In this document: positions 35,880-47,900 of the stretch, piece by piece
Layout: the number at the start of each line of letters is the position of its first letter
How positions within the stretch are numbered: position 1 is the first letter of the stretch
Assembly (NCBI RefSeq): GCF_965638725.1
Contig: NC_134962.1
Location: 751,501-815,500, forward strand
DNA length: 64,000 nucleotides
Origin: Aptenodytes patagonicus
Taxonomy: Eukaryota > Chordata > Aves > Sphenisciformes > Spheniscidae
Reading direction: 5' to 3'
Program-made: the position numbers and the translations under genes
Notes under the pieces: model-generated
Told to the model about the DNA's origin: nothing
The model's input: the letters and a program-made list of their open reading frames with translations, nothing else
The model's database searches: none

Positions 35880-35957
35880 GGGGGGAAAAAGGAAGGGGAA
35901 AAAAAAAAAAAAAAAAAAGAAGAAGAAGAAGGAAAAAGAAAGAAAAGGCGAAGAAAG
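35880..35957. repeat. Polypurine tract with A20 and GAA repeats
   Basis: Nearly 80 bases of pure or almost pure A/G on the plus strand include a run of about 20 A and four GAA units. In KIAA1755 orientation it is a polypyrimidine tract about 250 bp upstream of the candidate first exon. Tracts like this can form triplex DNA and are length-variable. Confidence 0.85.
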
Positions 35958-36440
35958 AGCGAGCGCGGCGGGGCGGGCCGGGGGAGGAGGCTGGCGGGGG
36001 GCGGCGAGGGGAGCGCCCGGCTCCGCTCCCGCGGCTGCGAGCGCCGCCGGGCCGGGGCGGGCCGGGCCGGGCCGGGCCGGGGCCGGCCGCTGCCCTGTGC
36101 CTGCCGGGGGGGCCGGGGGGAGCGCCCGCCGTGTGTTCCCGAGGCGGCGGCTCCTCCCGGGGAGCTCCCCCCGTTCCCCCCCCCCGGGTGCCCCCGAGGC
36201 GGCGGCGGGCGGGCGGGCAGGGGCGGAGGCGGCGCCGGCTCCGTCCCCCCCCGGCGGGTGTGTGTGTGCAAGACCCCCGGAGAAAAAAAGCCCCGCGGGT
36301 GGTGCGGGAGGGCGGCGGCCCCCGGCGGGTCCTGCCCCGGCCCCCGCGGCACCGTGCCGGGCAGGGGCGCTCCGCCGCCCCCCGGCCCACGGAGCAGCTC
36401 CGGGCAGCTCCCGCTCCCGGCTCGGGGGATGCTACAGAGC

Positions 36441-39400
36441 ACCGGGAAAAGGCAAAGCTGTGTGTGCATGTGAGTGTGTGCGTGTGTGCCATACATGCAG
36501 GCATGCAGTATTTGTGGCGGCTTCCCTCTTTTTAAATAAACACAGGCCAGCGTTGATAGGAACCGTCAGGACTGGTTTGTATTCAAGAACAGAGCACGGC
36601 TCGGAGTTCTCAGTTCTGAATTGGCCTAAAAGCATAGCAGAAGGAAGGTGTCTCTTACAGCTCTTTGGGATGTTGAAGGTACCTACTTGAAGGCAGAATT
36701 GTGTGATTTAGCAACCAGAAGTCATACAAAGACAATCAGTGTAAGAGCCAAAGCCCCAGATTTGGTACATCCTGACACAAACCACTGCTGCTCTGCACAG
36801 CTCTTCAATCCCCAGGCACGGGGGGCATCCAGGGCTCTCGGACGCTCTGCTCCCTGCTCAGGCTGAAGTCGTTTCCCCTGTCGTGTTCGTGGGCACGGGC
36901 TCAGGGACGGGAGCAGGGCTGGGATGGGGGACAGAACCAGGGACGGGTGGGATGGCCGCAGCGTGGGCCGCAAGCCACCAGGCCGGTCTTGATAACGAAC
37001 ACTTGTCCAGGGATTAGCGAGCGGCCAAAGGACACGCTGTGAAAACAAGCTGAGACGGGAGGAGGTACAGCTGGGTTGCTGGCTTGTTCGGAGGGAGGAC
37101 GGCGCCAGGGAGGGCTTTGCGCTTGCTTCCCATTTCCTTGGGAGCAAGTGAGAGCCCTTTCATCGCCAGTACAGATCACAAGTGCTGCAAGGGCTCAGGC
37201 ACCGGTGGTCATGCCAGGTGGGCAGAGGCTTGGCCGTGGGGAGCAGGGCTGGAGCGCCCAGCTGCAGCCCACTGCCTGGCTCCGGACCCGCAGGCACTGC
37301 CACAGCTCCGTGCAGGGCTGGCCCTCAGCTCAAACCTGGTCCAAGCCACCTGCCTGGGATCCCTAATGCAAATTGGGGCCTGCCGAGCCAGCTCCTCTCT
37401 TCCCCACCAGCAGCCAATTGCTCCTCTAACTGCGTTAGTTCACATACACCGCTTCAGCCTTTTTATAGTTTTCCTGAGTGTGAGGGGAGTATGAGCTCAT
37501 GCTCTGACCTTCTTTAATTGCCTGGTTACCTCTGAAATGAGTCTAAGAACTTACTTGGGCTCATACACCTTCTGAAAGGCACAGGAGCCGGGCAAAGAGG
37601 GAGGCAGCGTGGCTGACCGGGTCCCACACCAGCAGGTAGGATCCCTCTGCGGCACCGGTGAGCAGGAGGGGAAGGATGCGAAGCCAAGCCCAGTGGGACC
37701 CCACCACCCCGGCACCATGGAGTGCCTGAGGGCAGCAGCTCCCAGCCTGGGCCCTGGGGTGCTCTTATCAGCTGTGCTAAACTAGCCCACCCTGCATACG
37801 CACCCGGCATGGCTGGATCCAACCCTATGTCCCTGTAGCACCCCAAAGCAGCTCCCCGTGCCCTCCTGCTGCCCTGAGACAGCAAGGCTTGGAGATGGGA
37901 GTAGGGGTGCTGGGGACCAAGCTTACCCAGCAAAGGGCAGAGCTCCTGGGGGCCTCCTGGGTGCCCCTGCTGCCCCGGTGCCCCTGACCCCATGAGCTCA
38001 CCCTCCTCTTTTGCTCCTTTTCTCCATGTCCTGTTTGTCCCGAGTAGCTGCTGGGACAGGCTGCATGTGGCCTCCTGCCCTGCCCCTCTGCCGGCACAGA
38101 GCCACCATTCAGATCCCCCAGGCTCTGCCCGAGGTCACCATTCCTGCATTTTTATTTTTACTTTTCTGAAAAATCATCCCCCTCAGCTCTCTGCATCCCC
38201 TTTTGTCTCCCGCGAGGCTCCCAGACCTTGTGTCACGAGCTGGCGTGCTGCGAGAGGAGCCCGCCTGTCTGGGGGTGATGGCAGCCCTCAGCGGGTGGAG
38301 AAGACGCTCTGGCTGCAGTGCTGGTCCCTGGGGGACCCCTGGGACATCACTGGGATGTTAGGGCGAGGTGGTGAGCCCAGCATCGGGGACAGTCTCTGGG
38401 GCTGGGCTCCTGCTGGGAGCCTCATTGCTTGCAGCCATGTCCCTGCACCCAGGGTCCTCGTCTGCCGGGCACAGCGGCTCGCTGTGCCCCACAGAGCTCC
38501 TGCTTTTTTAGCTCTTGTGTCCCCGGCTGCCTGTTTTTGATGCAGTGGTCAGGGCTGGCGTCAGCAGTGACCCTGCGCTGGCAGAGAGCCCTCCCGGCTC
38601 CAGGAACAGCCGGGGCTGGGTCACACTGATCCTGCAGCTGGGAAAACAACAGCGGAGGAGCCCCTGCATGTCCCCTGGCTGTATTTTTAGATGCTGCTGG
38701 ATCAAAGGTTGTCAGGGACTTGCAGATGATGGTGGGTAGTGTCAGGCTGCCAGCGATCGTGCACACGTGGGAGTGGACAGGAGCCGCAGCTCCCCCGCAT
38801 CTCGATGCTGACAGTAGTTTTGCTGAGCTCTGGGTGAAGTCCCTGCGGGTCTAGGGACAACCATGGTGGCCACAGGTCCTGGTCAAGAGCCTGGTTCTGT
38901 TGGTGGCAGTGAACTTGTCTTGGCTGGAAATGGATAGGGGGAGGTTTTATTTCTGGCTGTGGATTTCTCTTTTCCAAGTTTCCTCCAAAACCAGCCAGGT
39001 TGCTCTCACTTTTCTTGCCGAATCCCCTGGGTTTTCCCCTGCGTTTCCCCAGCAGAGTGTTTGCCAGCCCACAGCTCTGCCCTGCAGCTGCAAATGAAAA
39101 CCTGATGATCGGCAGCTGCAATGCCTCTGGCACCAGCACACGCTGCCCAGGCCCCGGGGAATTCCCCGAGGCAGTTGTGGCACCGCAGGCAACGGATGCC
39201 GATAGATTTCCTTGCAGAAGGCAAATGTGACTGGGTGTCCTTGCTCGCAGCCCAGGGAGCAGTAACGCCTGCCGCGCTGCCTTGCATCTGCCAAAGGCCG
39301 TCCCAGGGACAGCTGGGGTGCAGCCAGCCCTCGTCAGGTGCTTACCTGGGAAGGGGCTCGGTGTGGCAGCGGACCCAAGCTGGCGACTGCTGGGGATGGA

Positions 39401-41901
39401 GCAGAGCCACAGCCCAATGCCTGAGGTCCCCTGGGGAGCTACAGCACGTGATTGCAGGGTGGTTTGGGCCATTGCATCATGCAAGAGAGGCAGAAAGTGC
39501 TGTGGGCAGGATTGGGAACTGCTCATACGTGCTGAAGAGCGTGTGGGGCCAGAGGAAACCCTGACCTGGGGAGCGGGGGGTGGCTTGGGGACAGCAGGGA
39601 GGGGGTCCTGACCCACAGCCCTGGGTGGGGGACAGCCGGCAGCACAGGAGATGGACCTCCTGCAGCTCCCTGCCCTCCTGGCCTCTTGTCGGAAGATGGC
39701 CCTTTCCTGCACGTACAGCCTGGCAAACCCCAGCCCAGCTCCGGCAGCCCTGGGGGGACCAGTCCTTCCCCAGTGGAGCCACCTGTCAGGCGAAGTCTTT
39801 TCCGCTCCGAAGGGTCAGGTTGGGCAGGGCAGGATTTCATGCTCAACTCCCAGTTGTCATCCCTCACATGAAGCACTACCAGGACCAGCCCGCAGTGTCA
39901 GGTGTTAGATGCCGTTTCAGCTGTTCCTTGCCAAACATGGGAGTGTTTGGTCAGGGTTCATGCTGTTTGAAGGGTTTTTTCAGTTCAACTTTAAAATTTG
40001 CTCAAACTCAGAAGGAAGACTTTCTAGTTTTGCTTCCTCTCTGTGCTCCTCCCCATAAAATTTCATTTCTCCTCATGGAAGAGGTTCTGGTTCCTCAGTG
40101 CTTGTCCTGAATGTCTTAAATATTGTTTCGAAACAGCCCTGCTGAGATGCTGTGTCATAGATGGGACTGTTTGGGGAGCTTCTCCTCCGCACTGAGCAAG
40201 ACCCAGCAAAGCGCTGATGACAGGCAGCGGCAAGGTCATGGCACCGCAGAGGCTGCAAGTGGGGATTTGGCCTTTTAACTTGCTCCTCTGCTCTTGGCTT
40301 CTTTTCTCTGGGCAAAATGAGCTCTGCCCATGGTCTCCTGGCCCCCAGAGATGGATTTGGGCCAGCACTGATGGGAGGATCGCAGCCCGTGGATGCTGTC
40401 TGGGTGCCAGTGGGACATGGCTCTTCCCTGGGCTGTTTGTCCCTCTCTGGCAGGCACCATCAACACCAGACCTGCTGGGTTGCTGTGTCCTTGTTTTCCT
40501 GCCCTGGGTCCAAGAGCTGATGACGACTCCGGTGCCGCTGTCCAAAGCTGTAGCCAGGCGTGCAAGTCTGGTGGGTGTTTACTGTGTGTCTGCCAGGCAG
40601 CCTGCAAGTGCCCCTGACTGAAACTCTGGGGAAGAAAGGCAGAGTGCATCCAAGAGCCCCGATCCTCCACATGCCAGGTTCCTCCAGCACAGACACCCTG
40701 GGCTCCGCTCGCCCTGTCCCTTGGGGCCTCCTGGGGCTACAGCGCCGCAGGGCATGGCCATGCTGGCGGCTGTGCTTGAGCAATAGCTGTGTTTCACAAG
40801 TGCATGGTTCAGGGATGTTGCCTCTGGCAACCAGGACTTCCTTGGATCCAGCATGAGATCTGCCTGCATCAGCTGCTGTGGGTTTCCTGTGCCTGGTCCT
40901 GCTGCTTCCCCAATGGGAAATGAAAGTTACTTAAATCATTTCTTCTTCCCTCACCTCTGTCCTGCAGCCTGCGGGGAGGGTCCGGCCAGCCCCTCTCTCC
41001 CCGCTGGGGATCACGGGGGTGCTGCCCCCTTGCCTCTGCCTGGCTGCATCCAGCTCCCACACCCGTCTCCAGATGTTGTGAGCCCAAGAGCTGTGGCATG
41101 CCAGGGCCCCAGAAGTTTTGCATCTGTGGCTTGCTCCTGGTGCGCTGGACGTCTCCTCCCATGCACGGCTGCTCTGTGACGGAGCCCCGTGCCTGGGGCT
41201 GGAGGCGCAGGGCACCCTGCTGATTTAGTTGCCCCCAGAGCCCCGCTGTGGCCGCCCAGTGCAGGCAGGTGCCCCTTCACCAGCCCTGCTGGGTGTGGGG
41301 GGACTCTGGGATCTGCTCGCGTGGGGTGAGAAGCCATGACTTGCTTTCTTTAGCCCTTGCTGTGCCCCAAGGCTGCTCTGTTGGTAACGTTACAACCGGT
41401 GCCTTTGGCAGTCTATGTTGTGATAGCAGCAGCTAATGCCCAGGAGCGCAGAGCAGACCGGGAGCCCTGTGGGATGGGGTGGGGGGCAGCAGGGCTGGCA
41501 GACAGCTTGGGGGCACCCCGGGCTGTTCCCAGCCTTTGTTCGGCAAAGGCAGAGCCGAGCAGGCAGAGCACACGGTGACAACATAGCCCCATCGAACACG
41601 GCTGGCAGAGCGGAACCTGTGCCCGCAGCAGGTCTGCTTCACTGAGCACCTCTGCTGAGTCCTCTGCTGCAGGCAGGGACTGTTTGCACCCGACGGAGAG
41701 CTGAAAACTGAGCTGTCGCCTCCCAGTTTCCTCCCTGCCTGCGAGGAAAGGTGTGCCATGCCATAGGTGCGGGTGTCACCAGTGCAGAGGAGTGGGGCGG
41801 TGGCCAAGCAGGAAGCCCTGGGGCTCTGGGGGACGCCCCGTGCGGGCTGCGGCAGTGGCTTTGCACGCCTCCCTCGCCCGCAGTTCCCGTTTTGGCACTG
41901 A
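36441..41901. other. Intergenic region between KIAA1755 and BPI
   Basis: I recognise no exon or RNA gene. A TG-rich microsatellite is at about 36,459-36,490. A 336-codon minus-strand open frame (38,702-39,712) has no domain, no family resemblance and ordinary noncoding composition. The two flanking genes are divergently transcribed from opposite ends of this 5.5-kb interval. Confidence 0.55.
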
Positions 41902-41907
41902 TATAAA
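41902..41907 (+). promoter_or_regulatory. TATA box of the BPI/LBP gene
   Basis: TATAAA lies 60 bp before the start codon, so the 5' UTR should be only about 30 nt. There is no CpG island here, in contrast to the other three genes. A TATA-driven, CpG-poor promoter fits a tissue-restricted, inducible immune gene. Confidence 0.75.
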
Positions 41908-41961
41908 GGTGTTGTGGGCAGGGAGAGCCTGGCAGCAGTGCGGCACCACGGGGCAGCCAGG

Positions 41962-44900
41962 ATGGGAGCGCAGAGCCTGGCGGTGGCTTGTGGAGTGCTG
42001 GCTTTGTGCCTGGCACTCACCGGGGCCACTAACCCCGGCTTCGTGGTGAGGATCACCCAGGCGGGCTTGGACTATGGTGGGTTCAGCTTCTGATTTCCCT
42101 CCTTGCAGGTGTGCTGGTGGCCGAGGTGCAGAGCTGGGTGCTCGCTCGGAGAGTGTGGGGTCCTGGGGCAGGATGGGGGGAGCTTCGGCCATGGGTGCCA
42201 AATGCACCATCGCCTGGGGCTTCCCACTGGTGCACTCATCTGCCCCCAGCACGACCTTCATGGAGCCCCTGCAGAGGGGCCCGGCCCTGCGGGGGTCTCG
42301 GGGGGGCTGCGCCCAGGTGGTGTCCGGGGAGGCGCAGGGCTGGCAGGGTGGGAGGGTTCTGCTCTCATGGCACGTGTCTGGGCAGCCGAGCCCTGAGCCC
42401 TGGGGGAATGAGCTACCGAGGAGAGGAGGTGGGGAGCTGCAGGGGAGGGCAGTGACGGAGATGGATGGGCCCCACGCTGGTTTTATTGAGGCAGGCAGAG
42501 CCCCGGCTCCAGCAGAGCGCTGTTATGGATTGAAATACACTGTGTGAGAAACAGCTCATTTACCCGGCAGTTCTGCCAGCCGCGCGGGAGAGGACGTGAC
42601 TCCCCTTCCCAGACGGATGCAGGGATGCAGCACCCCCTCACACTGTGCTGCTCTCTGGGACGTGTGCTCCATCTGGCTTTGCCTGCCGGCGCTGGACATG
42701 GAGCGGCGTGGTGCCCAGGACCTCCTGAACACCTCGCACAGTGCCCAGCCCAGAGAGCGAGCACTGGGACCTCTTCCTCCTTTCCGTGCAGCCTGGCCAC
42801 CACTTTCCCCTGGGGCAAGCGGGCAGCTTAGCCACTGTGCTCACAGGGCTCTCTGCATGGAGATTAGCTTTAAAGATAGCCTGGGAGGTGGGAAGCAGCC
42901 AGGCCATTGCCTGGATGTTTCCTTTAACCCTTTCGCTGTGCGCCCGGTGCATGCTCCCAGCTCCTGCAGAAAGCATGTGGTGGTGATGCTCTCCCTCTGC
43001 CCCTGCAGCCCATCAGCAGGGGATCAAGGTCCTGGAGAAGGAGCTGGCCCAGCTGAAGCTGCCGGACATCTCGGGTGACTTTCGCATCCGGCATGTGGGC
43101 AAGGTGCGCTATGAGATCTCCAGGTGAGCCCTGCCAGCACCCCAGAGTGGCTCACTGCCCCCTGAGCCCACGCAAGGGGCAGGAGGGGTGGGGGAGGATG
43201 GGGAGCCCCCGGAGCAGCAAGGACCATCCTGTCCGCTCCACAGCTCCCTGAGATGTTGGCCCTGTCCTCGGTGCAGGCAGAGATGCTCCTGCTTTGCCCT
43301 CCTGCCCAAAGGGGAAAAAGGGAACTGGGGTGACGGCATTTGGTGCAGGCGGATTTTGCGCAATTGAAGCCCAGGCGGCGGAGGTGGCCTTGCCCACGGC
43401 AGCAGGGTGCCTGTCCCGCCCCATGGAGCAGGAGCCCAGCCCCTGCGGAGATGCCAGCTCCTTGCTGCCCCGCTGCACCTCTATGCTCCCACTGCTCAGG
43501 GTTTCGAGCTGCTGTTTGGGTGGCTGCAGGGACCACCTTTCCAAAGGTGCCGCTTTGCTGTGCGCGTCCCTGCCAGGCATCGCTTTGCTGTGGCAGGACG
43601 GGAGCTGGGGATGCTGCCGGCGCGGTGGCCCCACTCCCTCCCTCCCCAGCCGTGTGCGCGGGGGCAAGGCACCCCTTCTCAAGTGCCTTTTCTCTCATTA
43701 TTTATTTATTTAATTTTTAGATTGGACCTTCGCAGTTTCCACTTGCCGTACTCGCGGATTTCCCTGGTCCCCAATGCGGGCCTGCAGGTCTCCATCTCCA
43801 ACGCCTTCGCCGAGGTGGATGGGAACTGGCGGGTGAAGATACACTTCATGTGCGTGCCTGGCTCCCCCTCTCCCTGCTTGGACGCTTCACTCTGTGTCTC
43901 CCTCTCTGGGTCTGGACAGGTTTTTTCCCCTCTCCCTCTCCCTTGTGTCTGGGCAGCTGCTCTCTCCAGATGTGCTGACTTGTCTTTCCTGCAGCTGGGC
44001 TGCAGCCACTGTATTCCCGATGCACGTCTGGGAGCCCCTCACCCTGCGGGAGCCCTGCCAGATCTCCCTCCATGCCGGGAGTTCTCAGAGCTGGCCAGGC
44101 AGTGTTCATCCTGCTTGCAAGTGGCTGGGGAGACAACGTGAAAGCCATCTCCCCTCTTGTGGAACCTGGGGGTGTGAGGGACAGTCCCTCCCACTTGCTT
44201 GCACTGGGGAGCACCTTCCTGAGCACTCGCAGGGACAGACCTGAGCTGGGACTGGGGGTGGGCAGACGTCGCTGCCACTTGTACAGCCACTGAGATGGAT
44301 AAAGCAGAGTAGGAGGCAAGAACAAGGTGGACGATGGAGGAGCTGTGCATCAGCTCTCCTCTCTCCCATCTCCCTCACTTGCTCTCGACCCTCTCTATTT
44401 AAAGGTTACCTCTCCTAGTCTATGTTCCAGTGAAATTTGGTTTCCCTGAGTTTAAAAACTTTCCTGGTCTCTTCTGGATGCTCAGTACAAGGGAGAGCCT
44501 GAGCTAGATAGGTCCGTCCCAAAGCTGATTTGGGGTCCCTTCACCAGGACTTGGCACTGAGAAATGTCCCTTCCTCGTCCTCCTCTCCCTGCAGCCGGGA
44601 CCATGGTTCGTTTGACCTGAAGGTGGAGAACATCTATATCAAAATCAACCTGAAGCTGGGCAGCGATGCCTCCGGGAAACCCACCATTGACACCTCTGAC
44701 TGCAGCACCCGCATCTCCAAAGTCCGGGTACACTTTTCGGGCAAGTTTGGGTACGTAACTTTACCGTGCAGGCCTAGAAACGCTGTGTGTTAGCCTGTCC
44801 GCCATGGGACGTGGCTTCCAGGCCCTGGTGCAAGAAATAAGATGTTGGCATATCTGCAGTCCCTTGGAGGCTGCCCCTTCTGCCCGCAGGCTGCCTGCAC

Positions 44901-47900
44901 TGGCACACCAGACACACTAGTCAGCTGTCTCTGGACGCTTGTGATATGCTTCTCATCCAGAGATGCAACTGAATGAACTTAAATCTGGCCTGAATTTGTC
45001 CTGCTGTGGCTGCACATTTAAGGGAGATTTAAGGCAGTCACTAGACTTGCGTGCACATGGTTTACAAGCAGGTCCATTTGCAAATGTAAACCCTGAGGCA
45101 AAGCCAGGCACCAAACTGGTATGGGAATGATGTTCCCCAGTGTTCCGGAATCTCTAGTGTCTCCCTTTCCTGGCAAATACTTCTGCAGCAGCCTCTGAGC
45201 TAAAGAAGGAATCCTCTCTTTTTTTCTCTGCAGATGGCTTTATAACCTCTTCCATAGTGCTATTGAGTCCAGGTTCCGGAAGATCCTGGAGAACAAGGTA
45301 CGTGAGTGAAGGAGAGCAGAGCTCTGGGTTTTTCTGGTGGTCTTTAGCCCTCACTTGTAGCTGATGTGCTAGAAGGATCAGAGGACATGTAGGGATTTAA
45401 CTAGAGCCAGAGCACACGGGCACGTTGCCGTTTCGGTGAAAACCAGAGGAATGGGCATTGCTAACTGCAGTCTCTGCAGCATCGCGTAGCTTGGGCTGAA
45501 TTCGAAACCTGCAGCCTTTGCCAAAGCCCAGCGTAATTGGTTCCTAATTAACAAAGACTTTTCCTTCCATGTGGTCAGTTAATTAGATCTTATGCCTCGG
45601 CCAAACTCACTGTAACAGAGGAAACCTGATCAGAGCTGTCCTTTAAATGGCCGCACTCCTGTGTGCTTCAGGGAGCAAGGGGGGAGAAATTCTCATTTCT
45701 GGATTTCAGATGCTTGCCGTCTTGTTTTAACGGGATGCATCAGGGAGGCCCTGGTACCGTCCACCTGGTACAAAAGCCAACATACAGGAGACCTGCAGCA
45801 AGACATGGAAACAAGCTGTTAGCTATAATTACTACAAGCCTAACTGGCACGAGTTACAGCCTCCCTGGATGTGAACCTTGCTCAGGAAGGAAGCAGTTGG
45901 AGAACAGGCAAATCCCACTCTCGCAGCAGATCCCACCCTGCCTGGGCGCTATTCCCGATGCCAGGTAGTGGCTTTCCCGAGGCCCCTGGGAGTGGTGGCA
46001 GCAGATGGGCTGGCAGCAGGAGTGAAGCTGGGGCTCAGACGCCTTTTCTGCTGTTTTGCCTCCTGGAAGGAGCGCAGTTCTGGGACTCTGAGGGGACTTC
46101 TGCTCCTCCTGCAGCATGTCCGACTCCCCTTTGCCCAATGCACATTTCTCAGTGTCTTTCTCCATGTGTGAGATGGCGCCAGGGGCGATGGGCAGGAAAG
46201 GGCAGGGGCTGGGAGTGTGCTGCACCGGGACCCCAAGGCACAGCCTGGTCCCAACCCAGCTCCGGCCCTGGCAGCCCACGTCTGCCTCCTGCTCTCGCTG
46301 CAAGAGCATGGACAGTCCTCGTGCCCCAGTGCCAGGGGCACCCGGTCGCTGGGAGATCCCGGTCACTGGGATCAGGGCTGCGTTTGTCCGTCTGCAGCTC
46401 CGTCCTCCCAGGCAGCGATGGGGCATTTCCAGGACAGACAGACAAATATCGGCTGGGCACAGGGAAAAGCAGCAACCCTCTGTCAATAAGGCCATCCCAA
46501 GGCTCTGTCCCTCCTCTTCCTCCCTGGCGCTGCACAGCCAGCAGCTACATTGCTGTTAGCATGGTTGCTGCTCCTTCGTCGGAGCTCTGCATCTCGCTAT
46601 CAGCTGCTGCAGGCTGGATGCCCGGTCAGACAGATGATGGCCTGATCCTGCCTGGCGGTTTCTGGCTATTATGGGGAAAGCATTGGAAGAGAGCTTGTGC
46701 AGATTATCTCAGCCATTTGCAGGACTGTGCCCTGCAGTAAATTTTTGGGGTCAGTGTTTAGCCTGCAATTAAATCCTCCACTAATGCTGAGGCTTCACCC
46801 GTGGGTGACAGCAGCAGAGGGATTTGCTTTTCTGTCCTGGCAGCACAGAGCTGTAGGAACTCAGGATAGCTCTGCTTTGTCGGTGCAATTAGTGCTCCTG
46901 CCCCTGCGGGGGTGGGCTAACTCCTTCAGTTGCTCTGCTTGGGCTAAGCCTTGGCTGCTCAGTACAATTCATTCCAGCATGGGCCATAGGAAAAATCTGA
47001 GGGCACACGTGAGATTCCTTCCAAGGGCCTCCATGGAGCTGAACTGTGGGTGGGGAGCTTGCTGCAAGCAGATGTTTGCAGGTATAAACCCTGCTTTTAT
47101 CTTGGACGCTTAATTAATGTGCTGCCTGATGAGTAGAGACAAACGTCATTGTGTGCTCTTTTATTTAAGCAGGCTTTTGCAAGGAATAAAAACGGCACCG
47201 GGCAGCAAGGCAGAGAGCGCGGCTGAGGCTTTGACCCGGGGGATGTGAACCATCCGCCCTCGGCAGAGCTGCTCTTGCTCAGCTTCGCTGCCTTTCTTTC
47301 CCGCAGGTCTGTGAGAACGTGGTCAGCTCTGTGCGCAGCGAGCTCCAGCCGTACCTCCGGACCCTGCCAGGTACGAGGTGGGGGCTGCACAGGGTTTTAG
47401 GAGCGTTTCTTCCTAGCATTTCCCAGCCATGAGGACAGTGCTTTACCTTGTGCCCACTCCCCATTCCCTTGTATTTCTGCACCCAAGTTGAGAGCTGGGG
47501 AACACTGTATCAGCAGAGACTTGTCACTGTGCACCCTGTCCGGCCGCGCACGCAGCCTCCAACAAGCTGTGCCCCGGAGCTGGCGGGAGCACGGCCTGCC
47601 TTAGTCAGGGGACCCAGACCGTTCCTCAGGTCCAGGAGTTAGTCTGCATGGCTGAGAAACAGAGTCGGGAGGGAAATGTGATTTTTGCTTCTAAACAGAA
47701 GCAAGCGCACATGAAGCTGGTACTGAGCTGTGCACCGGGAAGCCGGGGAACAGCACTGCCTGGATGTCAGCGGAGGCAATCTGCTCCCGGCTGTCCTGTG
47801 CCATCTCCCTCTCGCTCATCCGTCTGTCCCATGTTTTACAGTCACAGCCAGGATAGATGCCATGGCTGGCATCGATTACTCCTTGGTGGCACCCCCAACT

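Larger units (their letters stand above)
35420..36440. promoter_or_regulatory. CpG island, likely KIAA1755 promoter
   Basis: This is the densest CpG region of the window, with GGGCC repeats at about 36,050-36,085 and many G-runs able to form quadruplexes. No TATA box is evident on the minus strand. The next gene to the right (BPI) has its own TATA promoter 5.5 kb away, so the island most simply serves KIAA1755. The very long open frames on both strands here reflect G+C content. Confidence 0.65.

Noticed and set aside
35202-36690. Overlapping open frames of 280-420 codons on both strands in the CpG island.
   Set aside because: They are present in several frames at once, rich in Gly/Ala/Pro/Arg and Lys runs; this reflects base composition, not protein coding.
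38702-39712. 336-codon minus-strand open frame between KIAA1755 and BPI.
   Set aside because: No domain or family resemblance, no supporting splice or poly(A) context, and stops are rare by chance in G+C-rich sequence.
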